Assembly: GCA_963714055.1 (NCBI GenBank)
Contig: OY970227.1
Location: 992,001-1,056,000 of the forward strand
Length of the DNA: 64,000 nucleotides
Source: JACDBE01 sp963714055
GTDB taxonomy: Bacteria; Actinomycetota; Acidimicrobiia; Spongiisociales; UBA5794
Direction: 5' to 3'
The position numbers and the translations under genes are program-made. The notes under the pieces are model-generated. The model was not told the origin of the DNA. It worked only from the letters and a program-made list of their open reading frames with translations, and made no database searches. Shown in pieces: positions 8,383 to 15,602 of this stretch (the first letter of the stretch is position 1; each line of letters begins with the position of its first letter).

Positions 8383-9138
8383 CTACACGGACAGTTCCCG
8401 GCCGGCCGCGGTCAGCATCCCGGCCAGGTTGGCGATGCGCAGGTGCCTCGCCTGGTACCGCTCGAGCAACCGGACCTGCTGTTCGGTGAGAAGTGAGCAT
8501 GCGTGGCCCCAGTGCATCGCCACCCGATCCCCGGCGGCGAACTCCAGGCCATCGACAGGAGGGTGCACCGCTTCGACCACGTCGGAGCCCAGGCCCAGCT
8601 GCCACCCGTCCCACGTGAGCGGACGGCTACGCACGATCAAGGCGTCGCCGGTCGTGGCGGTGACGGTGCCCCAACGGATCCGGCAGCGGTCGAGCACCCG
8701 GAGCGAGGGCTCGACCGCGCCGGAACGGAGCAGTCCCACCCACGGGTAGACACAGAAGACGTGGAAGGAGTGGGTAGGCCGGGCCCCGGCGTTCAGCGCC
8801 CCGGAGATGACCGCCCAGTCCGATCCGGCCCGTCTGCGGAATCGGTCGTCGATCGAGTTGCCCATGTCGAGGAGGTCGACCCGTTCGAGGAGTTCGCTGC
8901 CCAGCCAGTAGGCCTCGACCACCTCGGCGTCCAGCGGGTCCCGACCGGTGGCGCCGGCGATCAACTCGAGGTACGGCCAGGCGCCGGTGAAGGCCGGAGC
9001 AACGTGCCGCAGATCGTCGAGGGCCACATCACCGGCGGGGATGATCTCGCCGAGGAGTCCGGTCTCCTCGGGCCCGCAGTAGCCGAGGAGGTTCGGCGGG
9101 AAGGCGAAGCGGCAGAAGAGGGCGGGACCGGAGGTCAT
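8383..9138 (-). CDS. DUF6390-like protein
   Basis: This 251-aa protein begins MTSGPALFCRFAFPPNLLGYCGPEE and contains HSFHVFCVYPWVGLLRSG and RVAMHWGHACSLLT. It resembles the DUF6390 family that I associate with actinobacterial hydrogenase loci. No catalytic motif is recognisable. Its start overlaps the stop of the upstream EamA transporter by four bases, so the two are translationally coupled, and that pair is divergent from the hydrogenase operon. A role linked to hydrogenase is inference from position only. Confidence 0.6.
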   Translation of the reverse strand: MTSGPALFCRFAFPPNLLGYCGPEETGLLGEIIPAGDVALDDLRHVAPAFTGAWPYLELIAGATGRDPLDAEVVEAYWLGSELLERVDLLDMGNSIDDRFRRRAGSDWAVISGALNAGARPTHSFHVFCVYPWVGLLRSGAVEPSLRVLDRCRIRWGTVTATTGDALIVRSRPLTWDGWQLGLGSDVVEAVHPPVDGLEFAAGDRVAMHWGHACSLLTEQQVRLLERYQARHLRIANLAGMLTAAGRELSV

Positions 9139-10061
9139 CGGACCGGGGTGGTGGCGGGAACCAGCCCCCTCATGACCATGAGAGCGACCCCGAAGGCGAC
9201 CAGAGCCACCCCCAACACAGGCGGTCCGACGGCGCCGCCAATCCCCGACTCGAGCAGAGCCGTGACCAACGCCCCACCGACGAGCACGGCGGAGACGTCG
9301 ACCGCTTGGGCCCGGGCGAGGGCGGCGAACCAGGTGCCGACGTATCCGGCCAGGGTGAGCCCGGTCACCAGGATCCACGCCACGTGCATCGGGGTCGCTC
9401 CGCCCAGCCCGGAGAAGGCGCCGGTGACGAGGCAGTAGACGAGAAGCACCACGGCGCCGCCCACCATGCGGGCGACACCGACCGAGAGGGGAGCGACACC
9501 TCCCAACACCCTCTTGGCGACCACCGTCTCCACCGCCCAGAGCACGGTGGCGCCGAGGATCATCCACTCGCCTGGACCGAAGGCGATCCCGCCCACTCCG
9601 GCCAGCATCGCCTGGCCCCCGATCAGGAGGCCGATGGCGGCCACGTGGAGGGGACCGATCCGCTCCCGCAACACCGTCACCGCGAGGACGGCGACCCACA
9701 CCACCAGGGTCTTGTGGATGAAGGCTGCGTCGACAGACGTCGCCCGGGCCAGCCCCTCGAAGAAGAGCAGGAACGGCACGCTGCCTCCGACCACGGCGAT
9801 CACGCCCAGCCCGAGGCGATGTTCGCGGAGCGGGGCGAGGCCGATGCCCGCCTTCCGGTGCCCCACCGCCGCGGCGGCGACGAGAACCGCAGCGGCGACG
9901 GCGTTCTTGAGGGTGGTATAGGCGGTCGGGTCGGCGATCTCCCCCCAGGCCCGCACCCCGTACCCGTTGACGAACACCGCCACCCCGCTGATGGCGGCGG
10001 TGACCGCGGCCAGCAGGATGCCGGAGCGCCGGTCACCGGCTCCGGTGCGAGGTTGGTACAT
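9135..10061 (-). CDS. EamA/DMT-family transporter
   Basis: This 308-aa protein has about ten hydrophobic helices arranged as two EamA repeats, typical of drug/metabolite transporters that export small metabolites. Conserved pieces include a first half ending LRERIGPLHVAAIGLLIGG and a second half beginning GEWMILGATVLWAVETVVAK. The substrate is not predictable. The ATG at 10061 is chosen because it gives a compact N-terminus leading into the first helix. The gene is the first of a two-gene unit with the DUF6390-like gene and shares a 105-bp divergent promoter region with the hydrogenase operon. Confidence 0.8.
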   Translation of the reverse strand: MYQPRTGAGDRRSGILLAAVTAAISGVAVFVNGYGVRAWGEIADPTAYTTLKNAVAAAVLVAAAAVGHRKAGIGLAPLREHRLGLGVIAVVGGSVPFLLFFEGLARATSVDAAFIHKTLVVWVAVLAVTVLRERIGPLHVAAIGLLIGGQAMLAGVGGIAFGPGEWMILGATVLWAVETVVAKRVLGGVAPLSVGVARMVGGAVVLLVYCLVTGAFSGLGGATPMHVAWILVTGLTLAGYVGTWFAALARAQAVDVSAVLVGGALVTALLESGIGGAVGPPVLGVALVAFGVALMVMRGLVPATTPVR

Positions 10062-10098
10062 GGCTCCGACCGTATAGGCACCCGACTCGCCGGGAAAC

Positions 10099-10112
10099 GG
10101 CCAAAAGTCCCT
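10099..10112 (+). promoter_or_regulatory. Candidate DosR-like box upstream of the hydrogenase operon
   Basis: On the minus strand this reads AGGGACTTTTGGCC, close to mycobacterial DosR/DevR sites of the form GGGACTT-N2-GNCC. It lies 54 bp before the first hydrogenase gene and 37 bp before the divergent EamA gene. DosR controls hypoxia genes, including hydrogenases, in mycobacteria, so hypoxic control here is plausible but inferred from one imperfect site. Confidence 0.5.
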
Positions 10113-10166
10113 GTGCCGGACCGTCTCCGGTCCGGTATGGGTAAGGACACACACGGAAGAGGGACG

Positions 10167-11282
10167 ATGAGCGGCCTCGTGGTCGATCGGGCATGTTTCG
10201 GGAGGCTGTTCGAAGCGCTGGCCGACGCTGGTTACACCATCGTCGCCCCCACCATCGGCGACCATGCCATCCGGTACGGCCTCGTCTCCGGTGTCGAGGA
10301 CCTACCGATCGGATGGACCGCCGAGCAGGATGCGGGCACCTACCGGTTGCGGCGGCGGGACGACCAAGCCTTGTTCGGGTACGCCGTCGGCCAGCAGTCC
10401 TGGAAGCAGTACCTCTACCCACCGCGCACCACGCTGTTCAGAGTCAAGCGCGACAACGGGTCGCTGGAGTTCGTCACCGACGACGTCCCCGCCGTGCGCT
10501 ACGCCTTTGTCGGCGTTCGCGCCTGCGAGCTGGCGGCGATCGAGATCCAGGACCGGGTGTTCCTCGGGCCGCAACCCGACCGTACGTACGACACCGCCCG
10601 TCGAGACCTGTTCACGGTCGGGGTCAACTGCGCCGTCGCCGGCGGGACCTGCTTCTGCGTGTCGATGGGCACGGGACCCAGGTGCACCGCCGGGTACGAC
10701 CTGGTGGTCACCGAGGTGGTCGTTCCGGATCGGCACGAGTTCGTGTTCGACTCGGGGAGCGAGGCAGGAGAGCGGGTGTTGGCGGAGCTCCCCGGGCGAC
10801 CGGTCGAGCCCGCCGACCTGGAGGCCGTCGACCGCATCGTGGCCGACACCGCCGCTCACATGGGTCGGGCCATGGACACGGACGGGATCGAGACCCTGCT
10901 CCCCGCCAACCCCGAGCACCCCCGTTGGGACGAGGTGGCCTCCCGGTGCCTGGCGTGCACCAACTGCACCCTCGTCTGTCCAACGTGCTTCTGCTCCACC
11001 ACCGAGGACTCGATGACCCTCGACGGGGCCGAGGCGACCAGGGCGCGCCGCTGGGACTCGTGTTTCACGCTCGACTTCTCCAGCCTGCACGGGGTCCCGG
11101 TGCGGCACACGACACGGGCCCGCTACCGGCAATGGCTGACCCACAAGCTGGCCACCTGGCACGACCAGTTCGGCACGTCGGGATGCGTCGGCTGCGGGCG
11201 CTGCATCACCTGGTGCCCGGTCGGGATCGACATCACCGAGGAAGTGGCCGCCATCAGGGCCACGGCCGGAGGAATGACATGA
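10167..11282 (+). CDS. hyhB: Group 3b-type [NiFe]-hydrogenase beta subunit, 4Fe-4S dicluster protein
   Basis: This 371-aa AsrA/HyhB-like subunit carries electrons between the hydrogenase dimer and the flavin subunit. Two ferredoxin-type clusters are visible at C261-x2-C-x2-C-x3-CP (CLACTNCTLVCP) and C340-x2-C-x2-C-x3-CP (CVGCGRCITWCP). Another Cys-rich segment, GGTCFCVSMGTGPRC, lies mid-protein. The ATG at 10167 follows GGAAGAGGG; an ATG at 10137 is possible but lacks a site. It is the first gene of a tightly overlapping operon (10167-15585) and ends in a 4-nt overlap with the cNMP-binding gene. Confidence 0.87.
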   Translation: MSGLVVDRACFGRLFEALADAGYTIVAPTIGDHAIRYGLVSGVEDLPIGWTAEQDAGTYRLRRRDDQALFGYAVGQQSWKQYLYPPRTTLFRVKRDNGSLEFVTDDVPAVRYAFVGVRACELAAIEIQDRVFLGPQPDRTYDTARRDLFTVGVNCAVAGGTCFCVSMGTGPRCTAGYDLVVTEVVVPDRHEFVFDSGSEAGERVLAELPGRPVEPADLEAVDRIVADTAAHMGRAMDTDGIETLLPANPEHPRWDEVASRCLACTNCTLVCPTCFCSTTEDSMTLDGAEATRARRWDSCFTLDFSSLHGVPVRHTTRARYRQWLTHKLATWHDQFGTSGCVGCGRCITWCPVGIDITEEVAAIRATAGGMT

Positions 11283-11737
11283 ACCTGCAACCGCTGCGCG
11301 CCAGCAATATCCTGCTGCGCACCCTCGGCGAGACCGAGATCCAGTTCCTCGAGACGATCGCCGGTGACGTCCGTCTCCCCGCCGGCGCCGTGCTGTTCGA
11401 GGAGGGCGGCCCCGCCGACACGTTCTACATCGTGGTCGAGGGATCGGTGGGGCTCGAGCTGACCAGCCCGGGCCGGGAGCCGATGGTGATCCAGACGCTG
11501 GGACGGGGAGACCTGGTCGGGGTCAGCTGGCTGTTCGAGCCGCACCGGTGGGAGTGGCGGGCGCGTGCACTCGCCGACACCACCCTCGCCGCCTTCGACG
11601 CGGCCGCGGTGCGGGGTCGCTGCGCCGAGGACCGCGAGCTGGCCTACCAGGTGCTCGACGTCGTCGCCGGCGTGCTGGCGGAGCGTCTGCACCGCACCCG
11701 GATGCAGCTCCTCGACCTTTACCGGGGTCCCCGATGA
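11279..11737 (+). CDS. Stand-alone cyclic-nucleotide-binding domain protein in the hydrogenase operon
   Basis: The 152-aa protein is essentially one Crp/Fnr-type cNMP-binding beta-barrel (GAVLFEEGGPADTFYIVVEG ... GRGDLVGVSWLF) followed by the dimerisation-type helix (VLAERLHRTRMQLLDLYR). The C-terminal HTH found in Crp/Fnr regulators is absent, so it is not an obvious transcription factor. It overlaps the beta and gamma subunit genes by 4 nt on each side, which argues for stoichiometric synthesis with the enzyme. A nucleotide-sensing accessory subunit is the natural inference. The ligand residues were not assigned, and no Cys cluster for Fe-S sensing is present. Confidence 0.85.
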   Translation: MNLQPLRASNILLRTLGETEIQFLETIAGDVRLPAGAVLFEEGGPADTFYIVVEGSVGLELTSPGREPMVIQTLGRGDLVGVSWLFEPHRWEWRARALADTTLAAFDAAAVRGRCAEDRELAYQVLDVVAGVLAERLHRTRMQLLDLYRGPR

Positions 11738-12594
11738 CGGCCCTGGCGACGCCTCCCGCCCCATCCGATCCGGCCGAGCCGATGGTGCCCCGCCTCTTCC
11801 GCGTGACCGCCACGACGAGGGAGACCGCCGACACGGCGACGCTGGAGCTGGAGCCGGACGACGGGGGCGGACTCGAGTTCCAGCCCGGCCAGTACACGAT
11901 GATGTACGTGTTCGGGGTCGGCGAGGTGCCCATCTCCGTTTCCGGGTCGCCGCACCGACCCGCGACCCTGGTCCACACCGTGCGCGCCGTCGGAGCGGTG
12001 ACCGCGGCCCTGGTCGACTCACGACCGGGCGACCCGGTCGGGGTACGCGGGCCGTTCGGGGTCGGTTGGCCGGTCCCCGCCGCCGAGGGTCGGGACCTGC
12101 TGGTGGTGGCGGGAGGGATCGGGCTGGCGCCGCTGCGACCCGTCCTCTACGACGTGCTCGAGCGGAGGGATCGTTTCGGCTCGGTTGCCCTGGTCTACGG
12201 GGCGCGCTCCCCGGCCGACCTGCTGTACCGCGCCGAGCTGGCCGAGTGGCGGAAGCGCCCCGACCTCGACGTGGAAGTCACCGTCGACGTCTCGGACGCC
12301 GGGTGGTCGGGGGACGTTGGCATGGTCACCGGTCTACTGCCCCGGATCTCCCTCGACCGCGGCCATGGCGTGGCGATGGTGTGCGGCCCCGAGATCATGA
12401 TGCGGGTGGTCGCCCGCCAGCTGGCCGTGGAGGGGATGGCGGCGGACGGCGTCTTCGTCTCGATCGAGCGCAACATGAAGTGCGCCATCGGGCTGTGCGG
12501 TCATTGTCAGTTCGGCCCCGATTTCGTGTGCTGGGGGGGACCGGTGTTCCCCTACGCTCGGGTCGGAGCCCGGATGCTGGTGGCCGAGATATGA
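11734..12594 (+). CDS. hyhG: Hydrogenase gamma subunit, FAD/NAD(P)-binding reductase with 2Fe-2S site
   Basis: This 286-aa HyhG/AsrB-like protein exchanges electrons with NAD(P)H. The FAD domain shows FQPGQYTMMYVFGVGEVPIS and the NAD(P) domain VAGGIGLAPLRPVLYD and VCGPEIMM. The C-terminal Cys motif MKCAIGLCGHCQFG...VCW should hold a 2Fe-2S cluster, as in dihydroorotate dehydrogenase electron-transfer subunits. It overlaps the genes on both sides by 4 nt (ATGA). Preference for NADP or NAD cannot be read with confidence; group 3b enzymes mostly use NADP(H). Confidence 0.88.
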   Translation: MTALATPPAPSDPAEPMVPRLFRVTATTRETADTATLELEPDDGGGLEFQPGQYTMMYVFGVGEVPISVSGSPHRPATLVHTVRAVGAVTAALVDSRPGDPVGVRGPFGVGWPVPAAEGRDLLVVAGGIGLAPLRPVLYDVLERRDRFGSVALVYGARSPADLLYRAELAEWRKRPDLDVEVTVDVSDAGWSGDVGMVTGLLPRISLDRGHGVAMVCGPEIMMRVVARQLAVEGMAADGVFVSIERNMKCAIGLCGHCQFGPDFVCWGGPVFPYARVGARMLVAEI

Positions 12595-13379
12595 CCGGCG
12601 CCACCGCGGCGGGCCGACCCAAGCTGGCGGTGTGGAAGTTCGCCTCGTGCGACGGCTGCCAGCTCACCCTGCTCGACGCCGAAGATCACCTCCTCGACGT
12701 CGCCGGCGCCGTCGAGATCGCCTACTTCCCCGAGGCCACCCGAGCCGTGGTGGAGGGGCCCTACGACCTGTCGTTGGTGGAGGGATCGGTCACCACCCCC
12801 GACGACGCCGCCCGGATCGTCGAGGTCCGCCAGGCGTCGAAGACCCTGGTCACCATCGGGGCATGCGCCACCGCCGGCGGGATCCAGGCGCTGCGCAATT
12901 TCGCCGAGGTCGGCGACTTCATCGACATCGTCTACGCGCATCCCGACTACATCGACACCCTGGCGACCTCGACCCCGATCTCCGAGCACGTCCCTGTCGA
13001 CTTCGAGCTGCGCGGCTGCCCCATCTCGAAGCACCAGCTGCTCGAGGTCATCGACGCCTTCCTCCATCGGCGAAGGCCCGACATCCCGCGCCACAGCGTC
13101 TGCGTCGAGTGCAAGCTGCGAGGCACCGACTGCGTGATGGTGGCCGGGGGCATCCCCTGCATGGGGCCGATCACGCAGGCCGGGTGCGGCGCGATCTGCC
13201 CCGCCTTCGCCAGGGGCTGCTACGGGTGCTTCGGGCCTTCCCAATCACCCAACATCGACTCGCTGGCCGCCTGGTGGGCCACACTCGGCGTCCCCGAGGT
13301 CGACCTGGTCCGGGCACTGCGCACCTTCAACGCCTACGCCCCCGAGTTCCGAGAGGCGGCCGCCGCCCATGAGCGCTGA
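12591..13379 (+). CDS. hyhS: [NiFe]-hydrogenase small (delta) subunit
   Basis: This 262-aa protein belongs to the NADH-ubiquinone oxidoreductase 20-kDa/hydrogenase small-subunit family. Cluster-binding cysteines appear in KFASCDGCQLTLLD (proximal cluster CxxC), TIGACATAGGIQALRN, ELRGCPISKHQLLE, and then CVECKLRGTDCVMV and ICPAFARGCYGCFG for further Fe-S clusters. There is no Tat signal, so the enzyme is cytoplasmic, as expected for group 3. It starts at the ATGA overlap with the gamma subunit and overlaps the large-subunit gene by 11 nt. Confidence 0.88.
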   Translation: MTGATAAGRPKLAVWKFASCDGCQLTLLDAEDHLLDVAGAVEIAYFPEATRAVVEGPYDLSLVEGSVTTPDDAARIVEVRQASKTLVTIGACATAGGIQALRNFAEVGDFIDIVYAHPDYIDTLATSTPISEHVPVDFELRGCPISKHQLLEVIDAFLHRRRPDIPRHSVCVECKLRGTDCVMVAGGIPCMGPITQAGCGAICPAFARGCYGCFGPSQSPNIDSLAAWWATLGVPEVDLVRALRTFNAYAPEFREAAAAHER

Positions 13380-14661
13380 ACGCGAGATAGCCGTCGACTA
13401 CCTCGCCAGGGTCGAGGGCGAGGGCGCCATGTACCTCAAGGTGAAGGGCGACGAGGTGGTCGACCTCAAGTTCAAGATCTTCGAGCCGCCCCGTTTCTTC
13501 GAGGCGTTCCTCCAGGGCCGCCGCTTCTCCGAGGCCCCCGACATCACCGCCCGGATATGCGGCATCTGTCCGGTCGCCTACCAGACCAGCGCCTGCAACG
13601 CCATGGAGTCTGCCGCCGGAGTGCGCTTGACCGGCGGGTTGCGCGCTCTTCGGCGACTCATGTACTGCGGGGAGTGGATCGAGAGCCACGTCCTGCACAT
13701 GTTCCTCCTCCACGCCCCCGACTACCTCGGATATGAGAGTGCCATCGCCATGGCCGCCGACCACCCCGACCGGGTGGCGACGGCGCTGCGGTTGAAGAAG
13801 ATCGGCAACCAGCTCATGGCCGTGATAGGAGGGAGGGAGATCCATCCGATCAACACGAGGGTGGGCGGCTTCTACCGGGCTCCCACCAAGGCCGAACTGA
13901 AGGCGATGGTCCCCGACCTGGAATGGGCGTGCCATGCCGCCGTCGACGCCGCCCGGTGGGTCGCCGAGCTGCCGTTCCCATCGTTCGAGCGGGACTACGA
14001 GTTCGTGGCGCTGCATCATCCCGACGAATACGCCATACACGAGGGCCGGATCGTCTCCAACCGGGGACTGGACATCTCCGCCGCCGAGTGGGACGACCAT
14101 TTCGTGGAGAGCCATGTCGCCTGGTCCAATGCCCTCCACGCTCGACGTCGGGGCGGCGGGTCGTACCACGTCGGGCCGATGGCTCGCTACTCCCTGAACT
14201 CGGCACAGCTCACCCGGATCGCCGCCGCCACCGCCGCCGAGGTCGGTCTCGGCGCCACCTGCACCAACCCCTTCCGTAGCATCGTGGTCCGGGCGATCGA
14301 AGTGGTATTCGCCTGCGAGGAGGCGCTGGCGCTCATCGACGGCTATCAGCGCCCGGAGGCGCCGTACGTCGCTACCGAGCCGCGCAGCACCCGGGGGTAC
14401 GGGGTGTCCGAGGCTCCGCGGGGGTTGCTGTACCACCGCTACGACATCGATGCGGCAGGGCTCATCGCCGAGGCGCACATCGTGCCCCCCACCTCGCAAA
14501 ACCAACTCAGCATCGAGGACGACCTGCGCGCCTACGTCCCCGACCGACTCGACCTCCCCGACGAGCGCCTGCAATGGGAGTTGGAGCAAGCGATCCGCTG
14601 CTACGACCCGTGCATCTCCTGCGCCACCCACTTCCTCGACCTGACCGTGGAGCGGGGATGA
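13369..14661 (+). CDS. hyhL: [NiFe]-hydrogenase large (alpha) subunit, group 3b type
   Basis: This 430-aa catalytic subunit has both Ni-Fe ligand pairs: L1 ARICGICPVAYQ (C64, C67) near the N-terminus and L2 DPCISCATH (C415, C418) at the C-terminus. The Tyr at the end of L1 and the overall size fit bidirectional NAD(P)-linked group 3b enzymes. A nine-residue tail follows His421, the segment a maturation endopeptidase normally removes, and that protease is encoded next. The enzyme could reoxidise NAD(P)H by releasing H2 or take up H2. The start ATG overlaps the small-subunit stop. Confidence 0.92.
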   Translation: MSAEREIAVDYLARVEGEGAMYLKVKGDEVVDLKFKIFEPPRFFEAFLQGRRFSEAPDITARICGICPVAYQTSACNAMESAAGVRLTGGLRALRRLMYCGEWIESHVLHMFLLHAPDYLGYESAIAMAADHPDRVATALRLKKIGNQLMAVIGGREIHPINTRVGGFYRAPTKAELKAMVPDLEWACHAAVDAARWVAELPFPSFERDYEFVALHHPDEYAIHEGRIVSNRGLDISAAEWDDHFVESHVAWSNALHARRRGGGSYHVGPMARYSLNSAQLTRIAAATAAEVGLGATCTNPFRSIVVRAIEVVFACEEALALIDGYQRPEAPYVATEPRSTRGYGVSEAPRGLLYHRYDIDAAGLIAEAHIVPPTSQNQLSIEDDLRAYVPDRLDLPDERLQWELEQAIRCYDPCISCATHFLDLTVERG

Positions 14662-15077
14662 GCCGGGTGGTGGTGGGCGTGGGGCACCCGGCCCGGGGCG
14701 ACGACGCCGCCGGGCTGGAGGTGGCCCGCCTCGTGCAGGCCGGAGGGGTGATGGCGGCGTCCCCGATCGAGTTGCTCACCGCCTGGGAGGGAGCCGACGA
14801 AGCGATCGTGGTCGACGCAGCCCGGTCGGGGGCGGTGCCGGGCACGGTCCATCGCTTCGACGCCACCGCCGGCCCGCTCCCCACCGGGCTATTGGCGGCA
14901 AGCACCCACGCCATCGGGTTGGCCGAGGTCGTGGAACTGGCCCGGGTGCTGGGCCGACTTCCGAAGCGACTGGTGGTCTTCGGCATCGAGGTCGCCGACG
15001 TCGCTCCGGGGCAGCCGCTGTCTCCGTCGGTGGCGCACGCGGTACAGCGGATCGTGGAGGAGATCGATCGTGCATGA
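14658..15077 (+). CDS. Hydrogenase maturation endopeptidase (HycI/HyaD/HoxW family)
   Basis: This 139-aa protein starts VVVGVGHPARGDDAAGLEVARL, the M52 protease signature (normally GNxxxxDDGxG, with acidic residues that sense Ni). A second acidic region, EAIVVDAARSGAVPGT, follows. It should clip the C-terminal tail of the large subunit after Ni insertion. GNP is replaced by GHP and the protein is slightly shorter than typical members. It overlaps the large-subunit gene by four bases (ATGA) and the HypA-like gene by eight. Confidence 0.85.
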   Translation: MSRVVVGVGHPARGDDAAGLEVARLVQAGGVMAASPIELLTAWEGADEAIVVDAARSGAVPGTVHRFDATAGPLPTGLLAASTHAIGLAEVVELARVLGRLPKRLVVFGIEVADVAPGQPLSPSVAHAVQRIVEEIDRA

Positions 15078-15330
15078 GAGCAGGACTGTCGGCGATCTGG
15101 TGACGCGGGTTGAGCGAGAGATCGATGTGGCGAGTGACAGGGTGAGGCGGCTCACGGTCCGGATCGGCGTCCTGTCCCCGATCGGCGCCGAGCCGCTACG
15201 CCGCGGATTGGAGCGGCGAACCCTCGAAGCCTGGGGCTACGCCCCCGAGGTGCTCATCGAGGCCTCGAACGATCTCGCCCGCTCCGACGCCGCCGAGGTG
15301 CGGCTGGTGTCGATCCTGGTGGACGGCTGA
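15070..15330 (+). CDS. HypA-like protein lacking the zinc domain
   Basis: This 86-aa protein begins MHES, preserving the Met-His-Glu N-terminus with which HypA binds nickel. It continues with a HypA-like alpha-beta pattern (RVRRLTVRIGVLSPIGAEPLRRGLER). Normal HypA has about 113-120 residues with two CxxC pairs; here there is no cysteine at all and the protein ends where the zinc ribbon would begin. The downstream hypC begins 2 bp later, so no missing exon-like segment is hidden. It may be a specialised or degenerate nickel-delivery partner. GTG start, overlapping the protease stop. Confidence 0.65.
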   Translation: MHESRTVGDLVTRVEREIDVASDRVRRLTVRIGVLSPIGAEPLRRGLERRTLEAWGYAPEVLIEASNDLARSDAAEVRLVSILVDG

Positions 15331-15332
15331 CC

Positions 15333-15585
15333 GTGTGCGTCGCCGTCCCGGCCCGGGTGCTGTCCATCGGTGAGCCCGCCGGCCTGTCCATCCCCGCTCG
15401 GGTGGCGGTCGCCGGCACCGAGCGGGCGGTCGACCTCGCCCTGCTGCCCGACGCCCGAGTGGGGGACTATGTGGTCATCCATTCCGGGTACGGCATCTCC
15501 GTTGGTCCCCGAGGAGGAGGCGTTGCGGACGATCGCCCTTCTCGCCGCCGGCGCCGACGTCTGGCGATCGGCAGCGCGTCGCTGA
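15333..15585 (+). CDS. hypC: Hydrogenase assembly chaperone HypC/HupF, frameshifted as read
   Basis: The protein begins GTG-Cys (MCVAVPARVLSIG), keeping the essential Cys2, and runs to VGDYVVIHSGYGISV in the first frame. The expected HypC C-terminus (VPEEEALRTIALLAAGADVW) is found one base out. Skipping one G at about 15501-15503 restores a canonical 83-aa HypC. HypC carries the Fe(CN)2CO unit with HypD and binds the large-subunit precursor. hypB, D, E and F are not in this window. The spacing and complete sequence on both sides of the slip favour a sequencing error. It is the last gene of the hydrogenase operon. Confidence 0.85.
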
Positions 15586-15590
15586 CGGCG

Positions 15591-15596
15591 TAGCCT
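15591..15596 (+). promoter_or_regulatory. -10 hexamer TAGCCT, apparent leaderless promoter of menD
   Basis: TAGCCT lies 6 nt before the menD ATG and just after the corrected hypC stop, giving menD its own start independent of the hydrogenase operon. Confidence 0.5.
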
Positions 15597-15602
15597 CTCA
15601 TC

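Noticed and set aside
10062..10166. Crp/Fnr-type palindrome in the hydrogenase promoter as target of the cNMP protein
   Set aside because: No TGTGA-N6-TCACA or TTGAT-N4-ATCAA site is visible, and the cNMP protein has no DNA-binding domain.
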